This document shows positions 9,838 to 19,670 of a DNA stretch of 46,000 bases, piece by piece (the stretch's first letter is position 1; each line of letters begins with the position of its first letter). The DNA comes from Prorocentrum cordatum. Its lineage: Eukaryota; Sar; Dinophyceae; Prorocentrales; Prorocentraceae. A program made the position numbers and the translations under genes. The notes beneath the pieces are model-generated. The model was not told the DNA's origin. It did not search any database and saw nothing but the letters and a program-made list of their open reading frames with translations. The stretch spans positions 129,001 to 175,000 of the forward strand of contig CAUYUJ010018538.1 in assembly GCA_963575745.1 (NCBI GenBank), read 5' to 3'.

Positions 9838-10815
9838 CTGTGTCGTTTCACACTGTGTGGCACCATGTTGGCGCCCAGAATACACATGAAACAGACTGTT
9901 TTTTCTCACACGGTTTTAGGGGTGACACGTGTCACCCTTTCGTGGTGTCACAGTGTGTTGGCCCCATGTTGGCGCCCAGACTACGAGTGCTACAGCCTGT
10001 TTTCCTCAAACGGTTTTCGGGATGACACGTGTCATCATTGCATGATTTCACATTGCGTGGCGCCATGTTGGCCCTCAGAGTGCTAGTGAGACAATTTGTT
10101 TTTTCATTTGATTTTCGGGATGGCACGTGTCACCCTATTGTGGATTCACCGTGCATGGACCCATGTTGGCTCCCAGAGTACGAGTGCAACACTTGGTTTT
10201 TGTCACACGGTGTTCGCGGTGACACGTGTCATTCTTGCGTTGTTTCACATTGTATGGCCGCATGTTGACGCCCAAAACACGAGTGAAGCACTTGGTTTGT
10301 TCTTGACACGGTGTTCGTAATGGCGCGTGTGACCCCGGTGTGGTTTCACACTGTATGGCCCCATTATGGCGTCCAGAGTACGAGTGGAACAGTGGGCTTT
10401 CCTCACGCGGTTATCGGGGTGACACGTGTCACCCTTTGGTCGTTTCACACTGTGGCCCCATGTTGGCGCCCAGAATACCAATGACATACCGGGTTTTTCT
10501 CACACGATTTTCGGGGTGACACGTGTCACCCTTGTGCGGATTCACCGTGTATGGCCCCATGCTGGCGCCCAGAATGCGAATGAAACGTCATGTTTTTCCC
10601 ATACAGTTTTCGAGGTTCCACGTGTCATCCCTTGTGCACTTTCACAGTGAATGGCCCCATGTGGGCGCCCAGAGTACGAGTGAAACCAATTGTTGTTTTC
10701 ACAGTTTTCGGGTTGGCACGTGTCACCCTTGTTTTGTTTCGCAGAGTAAAGCCCCATGCTGGCGCCCAGATTACGAGTGGAACACTTGGTTTTCTCATAC
10801 GGTTGTCCCAGAACC
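9838..10815. repeat. 99-bp satellite with GACACGTGTC palindrome, array 2
   Basis: About nine monomers, with palindromes near 9925, 10024, 10123, 10224, 10323, 10421, 10519, 10618 and 10715. Individual monomers align better with same-numbered monomers of the other arrays than with their neighbours. The arrays were therefore copied whole rather than re-expanded locally. Confidence 0.9.
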
Positions 10816-10829
10816 AAGAACCAAGAGAC

Positions 10830-11185
10830 ACCATCTCCGAGCTGGGATCACGGGAAGCGTGGGTCCGTCTGGCGAGCGACACCCAGGAATCAAAGGACGC
10901 CGGTCTCGGGCTGAGACCACGGGAAGTGTCGGTCCCACTGGCGAGCGGCACCCAAAATCAAGCGCCGCCGTCCTCGGGCTGCGGCCGCGGGGGAGGGTGG
11001 GTCCCCGTGGCGAGCGGCGCCCAGGAATCAAGAGACGCCATTTCCAGGCTGAGGCCACGGGGGAGGGTGGGTCCCCGTGGCGAGCGGCGCCCAGGAATCA
11101 AGAGACGCCATTTCCAGGCTGAGGCCACGGGGGAAGGTGGGTCCCCGTGGCGAGCGGCGCCCAGGAATCATGCGCCGAACCAAGA
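10830..11185. repeat. 70-bp repeat, array 2 (cleanest copy)
   Basis: CCCCGTGGCGAGCGGCGCCC begins at about 11003, 11073 and 11143, giving an exact 70-bp period with almost no divergence between the last units. The flanking units toward 10830 are more diverged. Confidence 0.9.
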
Positions 11186-11319
11186 ATTTTAAAGATCTGC
11201 GTGCGAAATTGAAACCAGGACGGGGCCGAGAATTCAGGAATCCTCATTTCGGACCTGGTCCGATTTTGAACCAGAATTTGGTCCGGAACCGGCTCCCTTT
11301 TTGAGAAACAACGAGTAGT

Positions 11320-12090
11320 GTTAAGCTGCAAGAGACACCTTAATTCAAGTAGGGTCTCCACGAGGCCAGGATTCATATCATCTGACCTGAGACTCGCCGA
11401 TCCCCCCTCTTACTTTTGGGCCGTCTCGGGGGCCTTGCGAGGCGTCTTGAAGTCATCTCGGGTCGTGGTGCGGCTTATCCTGGGCCCTCTTGATGGTCTC
11501 GTCGACTGGTTGGCGCTCTGTCTGTGCCCTCTTGGGGCTTTTTGGAGGCTCGGGAGGCCCCAGGGGTGCGATGACGACCTCGTGCCCCCTCTCCCCTCGA
11601 ACGGCATGGCATTATGGACCGCAGGGGAGGGGGAAAGGGGGAGGGGGGCAGCCATATGTCTCCCACGCCTTGTCCCCCCCCGCAAGCGGGGGTCGGCGGA
11701 CTTCGAAGAAGTGGCAACGCAAGAGCTGTTGTCCGGTATTCGTGCACAGCTTTGCCATCAGCACGTTTTTTAGTTGCCACGAGTCAACGTCCTCGTGGCC
11801 GAGTGCTCGGTCGATGCGAGGCCCGCATCCTCCGAGGTGCGCTTGTGGTGGACCTGCGGCGCGCAATTAACATACGAATTATGACCTCTGGGATGTCGCC
11901 GGGGGGGAGATGACTTCTCTCCTGCGGTGACCTATCGATGCCGACTGCCAAGCTGGAGGCTCCGAACCCAGGAGTTGTCATGCCGGCCCACGGAAAAAAG
12001 GATGGCGAAAGTGTCACCTGCTCTCACGTTGTCCCCCACCTCTTCTCGTTGTGGAAGAAATCATGGCCGTTGTGGAAGAATTCTAGACGC
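11320..12090. repeat. 0.8-kb conserved spacer module, copy 2
   Basis: Counterpart of 1900-2735. At about 12075 it stops matching the other spacers and the extra 3.7-kb segment of this spacer begins. Confidence 0.6.
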
Positions 12091-12179
12091 TTCGCGTATC
12101 CCCACCAGCCCATCCAGAACTGATGCCCAGGGGACTTGAAGTGATCAGGGAAGTGAGGGAGCATACAGAGTCTCAAAGG

Positions 12180-12365
12180 GCAGGGGACCCGTCTTACTCC
12201 AAGAGGGGGAGGATGGAGGACGAATCGGAGGAGGATGAGAAGGAGGAGGAAGTGGAGGAGGAGGGGAAGGGGGAGGAGGGAGGAAGGAGAAGAAGGAATA
12301 GGTGGATGAGGAGGAGGAGGAGGAGAGTGAGAAGGAGGAAGATGAAGGAAAGGGCGAGCAGAATG
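12180..12365. repeat. purine-rich (GAGGA)n tract
   Basis: The + strand is nearly all A and G (GGAGGATGAGAAGGAGGAGG and similar). ORFs across it are Glu/Lys or Arg-rich low-complexity artefacts. Confidence 0.75.
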
Positions 12366-12369
12366 GCCA

Positions 12370-13050
12370 GAGGCCTCTTGGATGCCTCTCGGAGTCTCTC
12401 CAGATGTCTCTTGGGAGCTTCTTGGACGCGTCTTGGGACGTCTTGGGGGCCTCATTGCGGTCCTAGAGGCCTCTTGGAGCGTCTTGGGTGCCTCAGGGAC
12501 TCCGGAGGGGGTGGGTGGGGTGGTGGGTGGAGGGGGGGGTGGAGGAGGGGGTGGAGGGGGGGGGAGGGGGGGCGGAGGCGCTCTTGGGAGCCGTGGGGGC
12601 CTCTTGGGGCCATCTTGGAGGAGATCGATCAAAGAAAAGGGGAGTTTTAATTAGCACCGCCCCTCGGAAGCTCCAAAAATCGCCTCTTGGACCCCTCTTG
12701 GAGCGCTCTTGGAGCGCTCTTGGGCGCTCTTTGGGCCGTCTTGGGGCTCTCTTGGGCCTCTCTTGGGGCTCTCTTGGGCCATCTTGAAGCCATCTTGAGG
12801 CCTCGGATGACCATCGGAAGCGAAAAAGCGAGAAAGCAACAAACATTGGTTTTTCATTGGTTTCTGAATGATTTTGGCCTCTTGGGGGGCCTCCTTGGGA
12901 GGCTCCGTGGCCACTTGGAGTCGTCTTGGGGCGGTCTTGGGGCCTCTTGAAGCATCTTGGGAGCCATCGTGAGGCGTCTTGGGCTATCTAGAGGCATCTT
13001 GGAGCTCATCTTGGGCTCTCCGAGGCCCTCTTGGAGCCGTCTTGGGCCAA
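12370..13050. repeat. TCTTGG minisatellite, block 5, with G-run tract
   Basis: The usual TCTTGG words are interrupted at about 12505-12590 by a G-rich tract with many runs of three to nine Gs separated by T, A or GT. The 12590-13050 part, including AGATCGATCAAAGAA and CATCGGAAGCGAAAA phrases, is duplicated at 15140-15700. Confidence 0.7.
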
Positions 13051-13059
13051 AAAGGACCC

Positions 13060-13195
13060 TGTGACACTTCGCGGCCCCCCCCCGTCCAGGTCCAGGGGAG
13101 GGGGTTCGGGGGAGGGGTAAACCCCTCCCCGAAGGGGAAGAAGGGAAGATGGAAGAGGAAGCTCCTTAAACCACCTACGCCCAGAGGGCTGGTGG
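13060..13195. repeat. 130-bp direct repeat with perfect 10-bp hairpin (copy a)
   Basis: Arms GGGGAGGGGT and ACCCCTCCCC separated by AA lie at 13109-13130. The segment through CGCCCAGAGGGCTGGTGGGATT recurs at 15705-15832 with its hairpin at 15743-15764. Confidence 0.75.
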
Positions 13196-13204
13196 GATTA
13201 CAGA

Positions 13205-13520
13205 CGGCTCCTGCTGCAGCACCCGTGAGGGCTGGAACCTCGGGCAACGCCAGCGGCGCTGTGAAGTCCCGGACACCCTCTGTGATGTCGCTGTCGCCGC
13301 CGTCTTCGTGCAACTCGGAGCCCCTCAGCTCCGCGTCAAAAAGCTCGAAGACCTTCTCGATGTCCCAGCCCGCCTCGAAATCCTCGCACTTGTTGAAGAT
13401 GAAGTGCTCTACTTCGGGCGGTCGGCGCTCCACCACTGCAACCGGGGCTTCTTCATCTGCGTTACCTCCTGCTGCGCGGACTGCTTCGACACCCTCCTCG
13501 CGGTCGTCTTCGCAGCCCAC
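13205..13520 (-). CDS. possible coding fragment, unknown protein
   Basis: The minus strand reads without stops through a non-repetitive, mixed-composition peptide that includes EVEHFIFNKCEDFEAGWDI and EKVFELFDAELRGSELHEDG. This looks more like real protein than the low-complexity frames around it. There is no convincing start (the first candidate is GTG at 13520), no recognisable family, and the frame runs on into repeat. It may be one exon or the remains of a gene caught inside the inserted segment between the two 130-bp direct repeats. Confidence 0.3.
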
Positions 13521-13589
13521 GCCTCGTCGTCCTCCCGCTGGTCGCCCTTCGCGGCCTTCTTCGCAGCAGGATTCGGTTTCTCGTGGATC

Positions 13590-14135
13590 TCGGTTTTTCG
13601 TCGTTTTCGGCTTCCGGGGGCCGTTTCTGGGCCCCTGGGCTTTCGGAAACGCACCCGGGGGTGAAAAACTGCACCGGATGGAGCCCGGGAGGGGTTCCGG
13701 GGAACGATTTTATCATTATGAGGCTTGATGGGCCTAGTAATTGTTTCAAGTGATTGCTACATTTACGATAGGAGAGGCAGCGACCCAGACAAGCGACGTC
13801 CTGAACAAAAATCAGGACCCAGACCTCCTGGCGAGGCCAAAAATTAGTCACGGGTGGTTTTTCGACGTTTTCGGCTTCCGGAGGCCGTCTCCCAGCCCCG
13901 GGACCGTCAGAAAACGACTCAGGACGAAAAACCGGTCCTGGGGAAAGGGTCCAGATCCCCAGGGGTCCACGCTGCGAAAAAATTGCAACATGGGGGTGAG
14001 GGGACGGAGGTTTTTCGTTGTTTTCGGCGCCTGGAGGCCGTTTTCGGGCCTCGGGCCTACCAGAAAAACGGACCCGGGGTGATGCGCTGCACTGGATGGA
14101 CCACGGGGCGGGGTTCGGGGAACGATGTCTTCACG
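13590..14135. repeat. three copies of a TTTTTCGTCGTTTTCGG unit
   Basis: Units begin near 13590, 13857 and 14010. Each has GGTTTTTCG(T/A)CGTTTTCGGC, a GC-rich arm pair and a GAAAACG-like closing arm. Two of the three go on into GCACTGGATGGA/GCACCGGATGGA phrases and GGGGAACGAT. They relate to the hairpin segment upstream of the array genes. Confidence 0.6.
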
Positions 14136-14164
14136 TAAGAGTGACCTTCCTAGACCTCCGACGT

Positions 14165-14560
14165 CATCAGAACAAGATCGAACAAAACACACAACACGAA
14201 ACGCACCCCGCGAAACACGACGCGAAAAAGACCCCGCGATTCACCCCACAAAACACCCCACGAAGAACACCCCACGAAACACCACACGAAAAGACCCCAC
14301 GAACCACAACACAAAACACAACACACGAAAAAACACCCCACGAAACACCAAACACAACACAACACGAAACGCACCCCACGAAACACGACACGTGAAACAC
14401 CCCACGAAACACCCCACGAAAAACACCCCACGAAACACCACACGAAAACACCCCACGAAACACCGCACGAAAAACATCGCACGAAACACACCTCACGAAA
14501 CAACGAACCAAACACACAACACGAAACACACCCCACGAAGCACTACACCTGAAGATCGCC
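14165..14560. repeat. A+C-only CACGAAACACC repeat, part 1
   Basis: Degenerate units of about 10-13 nt (CACGAAACACCC, CACGAAAACACC) leave the + strand almost free of T and poor in G. Apparent Thr/Pro/Lys/His-rich ORFs on + and Cys/Val/Phe-rich ones on minus come from the repeat. Confidence 0.9.
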
Positions 14561-14668
14561 CAAGAGGCCTCCAAGATGGCCCCATGACGGCCCAAGAGGC
14601 ACCCAAGACGGCCCCAAGAGAGCCCCCGGATCGCCCAAGAGACCTCCACGACGCCCAAGATCGAACAA
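14561..14668 (-). repeat. inverted TCTTGG minisatellite insert
   Basis: Words such as GCCCAAGAGGCCTCCAAGATGG are the reverse complement of the minisatellite found elsewhere in the window in one fixed orientation. It splits the A+C repeat in two. Confidence 0.8.
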
Positions 14669-15130
14669 AACGCACAACACGAAACGCACCCCACGAAACA
14701 CGACACGAAAAACACCTCACGAACCGCCCCACACAACACCCCACGAAGAACACCTCACGAAACACCACACGAAAAGACCCCACGAACCACAACACGAAAC
14801 ACAACACACGAAAAACACCCCACGAAACACCGAACACAACACACAACACGAAACACACCCCACGGAACACGACATGAGAAACACCTCACGAAACACCCCA
14901 CGAAGCACCCCACGAAAAACACCCCACCAAACACCACACGAAAACACCCCAAGAAGCGCGACACGAAAACACCCCACGAAACACGCAACAAACCACCCCA
15001 CGAAAAACACCCAACGAAACACCACACGAAAACACCCAACGAAACACCACACGGAAAACGGCCCACGACACACCCCACAAAAAAACACCCCACGAAACAC
15101 ACCACACGAAACACAACACGAAACGAGCCT
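14669..15130. repeat. A+C-only CACGAAACACC repeat, part 2
   Basis: Continuation of the repeat at 14165-14560. Part 2 contains a near-copy of part 1's order (CGAAAAGACCCCACGAACCAC, then ACACGAAAAACACCCC). A segmental duplication around the inverted insert is likely. Confidence 0.85.
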
Positions 15131-15134
15131 CTGG

Positions 15135-15832
15135 CCTCGTCAGCTGCGGGAGCCTTTGGGGGGTCTGTTGGGGGCCTCTTGGGGCCATCTTGGGATCATC
15201 TTGGGGCCATCTTGCCGCCTCTTGGGGCCTCCTGGGCGCCTCTTGGAGCCATCTTGGAGACGATCGATCAAAGAAGGGGAAGGTCGCAATTAGCGTCGCC
15301 CCTCGGGAGCCTCAAAAATCGCTTCTTGGGCCCATCTTGAGGCGCTTTGGGGCGCTCTTGGGCGCTCTTGGGGCCGTCTTGGCGCCATCTTCGGCCTCTC
15401 TTGGGGCCCTCTTGGGCCATTTTGGAGTCATCTTGAGGCCTCGAATGGCCATCGGAAGCGAAAAGGCGAGAATGCAAAAAACATTGAGTTTTTTCGGTTT
15501 GGGAGCCATTTTGGCCTCTTGGGGGGCCTCCTTGGGAGGCTCCAAGGCCACTTGGAGCCGTCTTGGGGCAGTCTTGGGGCCTCTTGGAGCATCTTGGGAG
15601 CCATCTTGAGGCATCTTGGGCTATCTTGAGCCATCTTGGAGCTCATCTTGGGCTCTCCGAGGCCCACTTGGAGCCGTCTTGGGCCATCTTGGACGCTCTA
15701 ACCCCTCGCGGCCCCCCCGTCCAGGTCCAGGGGAGGGGGTAGGGGGAGGGGTAAACCCCTCCCCGAAGGGGAAGAGGGAAGATGGATGAGGAAACTCTCT
15801 AAACCACCTACGCCCAGAGGGCTGGTGGGATT
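15135..15832. repeat. TCTTGG minisatellite, block 6, and 130-bp direct repeat (copy b)
   Basis: Duplicate of the 12590-13195 segment. The two copies flank the A+C repeat and the possible minus-strand fragment, as expected if the interior arrived by insertion or by an unequal-exchange duplication. Confidence 0.7.
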
Positions 15833-15839
15833 CGTGGCG

Positions 15840-16325
15840 GGAGCTTTTTGTTCCCAATTCGCCCAAAGGTTTCTTTCTTGGTTGAAGGTTGGCGCCTCCT
15901 ATTCTTACTTTGCCCGTTGCTCGGAGGTTCCCCGGATTCCTCGGGCTCCCCACCCCCGGTGCCGCCTATTGTTATGTTGCCCGTTTCCTGGAGGTTCCCC
16001 GGGTTCCCCGCCCCCCGTGCCACCCCTAATGTTACGTTGCCCGTTCCTCGGAGGTTCCTCTGGTTCCCCGGGTTCCGATCGGGTTCCCGGGATTCCTCGG
16101 ATTCGCAATTTGACAATGCCGACCTATGCTAAGCAATGCCAACCCATGCCAATACCAAGCCATGCCAAGCCATGCCAAGCCATGCTCAGCAATACCAAGC
16201 GATGCCAAGCGATGCCAAGCGATGTGCCAAGCGATGCGCCCATGCAACAGGACTCCGCTAATTGGGGTCGCGCTGGGTTCATTTTTTGTGGGTTGGTCTC
16301 GACTGTGTGTAAAGTGCTTCAGGGT
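15840..16325. repeat. CCTCGGGTTCC / GCCAAGCAAT block, copy 2
   Basis: Counterpart of 2735-3065. Here the GCCAAGC minisatellite (about 16125-16245) includes GCCAAGCCAT variants. Confidence 0.75.
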
Positions 16326-16332
16326 CGTTACT

Positions 16333-16845
16333 TAGGCAGCGCCATGCAGACGCAGGCCAGCACGACGAAGAGGAACGACATCAATGCTCCGAGTACGCAC
16401 TCAGACTCACCTCGGAGGGGGGCCAGTTGAGACAACGGCGTCTGCCCAAGTATGCCCAAGTATGCTCAAAGTCATTCCCCAGACCCCTCGTGGGATCCAT
16501 CTTGACCCGCTGTTCGAGGCGGATCCAGCCCCGGCGACAAGAAGTCCCCCAGGAGGCCCGAAAAGACCGAAGCACGCCAGGGAGGTCCGCCGCTGTCTCG
16601 ACTGGCCCTCCTCCGATCGACAGATCCCAGCAAGGCCTGACGGCACTGCCCCCACATTCTCCGACTGCCGCTTGCAGCGGTCCGTGGAGCTCGAGGGCTC
16701 GAGGCGAGGCAGGGCGGCGGGCCAAGTTGCACGCCCCGTGCAGCCAAGACGCCGAAGCAAGGAGCAGCTCGGGCTCGGAGGGGCCTCCCTGCTCCCTGGG
16801 CCCTTCCACGGTGGCTCCTCCAGCGCTCCTCGTGCACCCAGGCGC
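16333..16845 (+). pseudogene. decayed 5' end of an array gene (unit 2)
   Basis: The fullest decayed head. CTCACCTCGGAGGGGGGCCAGTTGAGACAACGGC parallels CTCATCTCGGAGCAGGGCGAGTTGAGACATCGGC upstream of the intact gene. CCAGACCCCTCGTGGGATCCA parallels the CTTGGACCCTTCCTGGGGTCCA region. CAGCGGTCCGTGGAGCTCGA parallels codons 6-12. The start codon is lost and no coding sequence survives. It feeds into the (TCC)n tract. Confidence 0.5.
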
Positions 16846-16849
16846 CCCT

Positions 16850-16937
16850 CCTCCCCCCCTCCTCCTCCTCCTCCTGCTCCTCCTGCTCCTCCTCCTCCTC
16901 CTCCTCCTCCTCCTGCTCCTCCTCCTCCTCCTCCTCC
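16850..16937. repeat. (TCC)n microsatellite left of LINE 1
   Basis: TCC units with several TGC interruptions. The same tract resumes as (TCC)11 at 19638-19670, directly after the LINE's A-tail. Confidence 0.95.
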
Positions 16938-19445
16938 GATTTCTATTTGGATGACCTGTCCATCACCTGTCACGGCACCACGGTCAGGGTGCTCAAGCGT
17001 GTTGTCAGTGCCGCCAAGGAGCTTGCCCGTCTCATCGAGATAGACCTAGAGGCCAGGATAGCGGTTCACAAAGGAGCGGTCGTTGCGTCGTCGGTGTCGT
17101 TAGCCAGGCTTCTCACGTCGGCCCTTGGGGCCACTGGGGGCAAGCTCCAAGCGGTCGCCACTAACCTAGGTTGCGATTTTACGGCTGGTAAGTCTTTCGG
17201 TTGCAACGGCGCAGCCGCCAAGCGCAAGGTCAGGCTCAGGACCGCGACGGTCAGAGGGCAACGCCTGCGTAAGCTCACTGCTACCGCTGGACAAAGATGT
17301 CGCAAGATTGTCACCACTGGGCTCCTCCCTGCAGGGGCCTTCGGGGCCGCCGTTGACGGTCTCAGCAACAAGTCTTTGTATATGCTGCAGTCTCTGGAGA
17401 TTGCGCAAATCACGCCTTGCTCCTCCAAGAAATCCAGGAGTGCGGCCTTCGCCCTCACGGGGTCCAGGGCCGACCGTTGGGCCTTAGGGCCTGTCCTCAG
17501 GTGGGCCCAGGAAGTGTGGAACACCACCCTCGGCAAATACGTGACCCCAGGGACCCTCGGCCTTCTTGAGCTCAAGCAGATTTATAACAACGTGCAGCCA
17601 ACAGGACAATTGTGTTATAACGCCGTGCGAGGACCACTCAGTGCGGCAGCCCATGCGCTTCACCGAATTGGCTGGAGTTTCACATCCGCTTTCACGCTGC
17701 AGGACCACTTTGGCAGGACGGTCAGGCTCACTGACACCTCGCCGAGCCTGCTTTCCGACTTGCTGCACCGAGGATGCCAGAGGAGGTGGGAAACTATTGC
17801 AGCTAAGAGCATACCCAGCCCAACCCCCATGAAGAGGGTGTGTTTTGACGTGGTTCGTGCCTTGCTTTCCCCCAAAAGCAAGAAGCTCCCCCCCAGGTTT
17901 AAGGCCATTCTCCAAACCCTTGTGGTCCAGGGATGGTGGACTGAAGAAAAACTCGCTCAGCTAGGCTACGACGTGCCTAACGAGTGCCCGCTCTGTAAAG
18001 TCTTCGGGGATACCATACACCATCGTCTCTTTTCTTGTCAGCATCCAGAGGTAGTTGCCCTCAGGACAGAGCTGCTGCCGCCAGACGTGCTGCAGGCCGC
18101 GCTGGAGGCGCCAGAGAATAGCCCCCTGTACTGCTTCGGTATCTTCGAGCACCCAGGGGAACAGCATGATGATTTTCCGCTGCCTAGAGAGAATCCCATC
18201 GTTCGATTCGTCAGACACGACGGTCAGCCAGACACGGTACCGCACTTTGGGGGGCTCACGGGAACCGACGGGTCGTGCACCAAGACAGGCATAGCGGAGC
18301 TAGACAGAGCGACGTTCTCGGTAGTGGCTTACAGTACCGACGGGGCCCCAGAGGCCTCCTTTTATGGCGCTGTCGCTGCGAACCTTCCCCAGACTTCTCA
18401 GGCTGGGGAGCACATGGGCTTCCTGGTTCTCCAGGAGGCCCTCACCAAACCCTCGAAGACTTGGGTGGACTGCAAAGCGGTCCTTGATCAGCACGCTAGG
18501 CCACTGCCGACACGTCTCAGCAGTAAGCTTAAGTATTCAGGCCTGCACAAGCTTGCGCTTGCGCGGGACAGCAGACATCATCTCGAGACGGCCTCTAAGG
18601 TCAAGAGCCATCAGGATATGCATTCATTGGCTGGAGAGGCCAGACTTGCTGCGGAGATCAATGCTGCAGCAGACAAGATGGCGAAGGCGGCTGTGGACTG
18701 TCACCCAAGTTTCAACCCGACCGCGCTGCAGGAGCTGCAACGCAAGATCGAGGCCGCTCGAGCGATTGGTTTATATGCACCCAGAGTTCTTGCCTTGTGC
18801 CAGCGCAACAGGCACAAGAGCGAGAGAGCCGCTCTGCCCTGTAAGGTTCAGGCTACCATCGTCGTGCACGACTGGGAGGTTCTTCAGGGGCCGATACCGT
18901 ACAGGTGCAGAGCATGTTTTACGTACGCCCGATCCTATAAGGCCGCTGTCGCACGTGAGAGGCAGGCATGCCAGCCACTGGCCAGCGCATTCAGACGCGG
19001 CCTAGAAGCTATTCATGCCAGCCATCAGATGGCAATTGCGCATTTTGCCGTGCCTGTTGTCTTTTGCTTAGTCTGTGGGCGTTATGCCCAGTATGCTTTC
19101 AGAGGTTTGCCCGCCACCTGTCCTGGACGGCCTCCCAAGAGTGGTGGACGTGCGAATGTGAGAAATCGTCTATTGGATGGCAAGCATCCCAGATTTCGTC
19201 TTTTTGCTTCAGAGTCCGAGCGGTACAATACCGCAGAAATTCAAAGGCAGCAGCGCGCGCAGAGAGAGAAAGCAGCAGCGCGCGCTGCGATGCCGCTCCC
19301 GAGCCCGCCGGCCCCACACCCTGTGCCTCGCCCACAGCGGTCCGAGGCCGGACGCGTGCGCCAGCTGCACTCCAGCATGCGCCAAGAGGAGGATGGGGAA
19401 CCGCTCATCCCTCCTGTGGGTTTCGGCGAGGACGAGTCGGACTAG
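16938..19445 (+). CDS. LINE 1 ORF2 C-terminal part: RT tail, RNase H, zinc motifs
   Basis: Open from the TCC tract to a stop at 19445, with no frameshift over about 2.5 kb. It begins with the RT motif C (FYLDDLS; the two Asp codons are at 16950-16955), so fingers and palm motifs A and B are gone and the product cannot be an active RT. Counting from the TTG at 16947, a CPLC…HHRLFSCQH zinc knuckle follows RT. RNase H comes next with D441 (TDGS), E488 (AGEH), D508 (VDCKAV), H555 (KSHQD) and D576 (AADK), all expected ligands present. The C-terminal third has two further CxxC motifs (YRCRACF, FCLVCGRY) and a basic, Pro-rich tail. The intact frame suggests a young insertion. No start codon of its own is expected. 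Confidence 0.85.
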   Translation, partial: DFYLDDLSITCHGTTVRVLKRVVSAAKELARLIEIDLEARIAVHKGAVVASSVSLARLLTSALGATGGKLQAVATNLGCDFTAGKSFGCNGAAAKRKVRLRTATVRGQRLRKLTATAGQRCRKIVTTGLLPAGAFGAAVDGLSNKSLYMLQSLEIAQITPCSSKKSRSAAFALTGSRADRWALGPVLRWAQEVWNTTLGKYVTPGTLGLLELKQIYNNVQPTGQLCYNAVRGPLSAAAHALHRIGWSFTSAFTLQDHFGRTVRLTDTSPSLLSDLLHRGCQRRWETIAAKSIPSPTPMKRVCFDVVRALLSPKSKKLPPRFKAILQTLVVQGWWTEEKLAQLGYDVPNECPLCKVFGDTIHHRLFSCQHPEVVALRTELLPPDVLQAALEAPENSPLYCFGIFEHPGEQHDDFPLPRENPIVRFVRHDGQPDTVPHFGGLTGTDGSCTKTGIAELDRATFSVVAYSTDGAPEASFYGAVAANLPQTSQAGEHMGFLVLQEALTKPSKTWVDCKAVLDQHARPLPTRLSSKLKYSGLHKLALARDSRHHLETASKVKSHQDMHSLAGEARLAAEINAAADKMAKAAVDCHPSFNPTALQELQRKIEAARAIGLYAPRVLALCQRNRHKSERAALPCKVQATIVVHDWEVLQGPIPYRCRACFTYARSYKAAVARERQACQPLASAFRRGLEAIHASHQMAIAHFAVPVVFCLVCGRYAQYAFRGLPATCPGRPPKSGGRANVRNRLLDGKHPRFRLFASESERYNTAEIQRQQRAQREKAAARAAMPLPSPPAPHPVPRPQRSEAGRVRQLHSSMRQEEDGEPLIPPVGFGEDESD

Positions 19446-19461
19446 GCCCCCGTCCAAGCCC

Positions 19462-19480
19462 CACCGCCATCTCGGCGGTG
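19462..19480 (+). other. 3' UTR hairpin of LINE 1
   Basis: Perfect arms CACCGCC and GGCGGTG with an ATCTC loop, 135 nt before the A-tail. It could be the RT-recognised 3' stem-loop known from some LINE clades; this is inference from position. Confidence 0.4.
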
Positions 19481-19637
19481 CTGCGTGCTTGTGAGGGGCC
19501 ACCCGCCTGGCGGTCTCTGCCCTGGGTCCCCGCCACTCGGCACGCCCAGGCACCGTCAGGCCACCCCACCTGGAGGGTGACTGGCCAGAGCCGCGTGCGT
19601 ATGGCCCGAGATGCAAAAAAAAAAAAAAAAAAAAAAA

Positions 19638-19670
19638 TCCTCCTCCTCCTCCTCCTCCTCCTCCTCCTCC
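19638..19670. repeat. (TCC)11 right of LINE 1
   Basis: Eleven perfect TCC units between the A-tail and the shared TTTTGCGTCAGACCAACCTG flank. Confidence 0.95.

Larger units (their letters stand above)
16938..19637 (+). mobile_element. LINE 1: 5'-truncated non-LTR retrotransposon inserted in (TCC)n
   Basis: The element starts abruptly inside the RT catalytic motif (FYLDD), runs through RNase H and zinc motifs, has a 170-nt 3' UTR with a short hairpin, and ends in 23 As at 19615-19637. TCC repeat abuts both ends, so the target duplication cannot be resolved but the target itself is clear. 5' truncation and an A-tail are standard signs of target-primed reverse transcription. Confidence 0.92.

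Noticed and set aside
14125-14877. 250-codon Thr/Pro/Lys-rich ORF
   Set aside because: Translation of the A+C repeat; no start context or complexity.
15500-15514. Second spliced-leader match (AGCCATTTTGGC)
   Set aside because: Only 12 nt, inside the TCTTGG minisatellite where GCCATCTTGG words are common.
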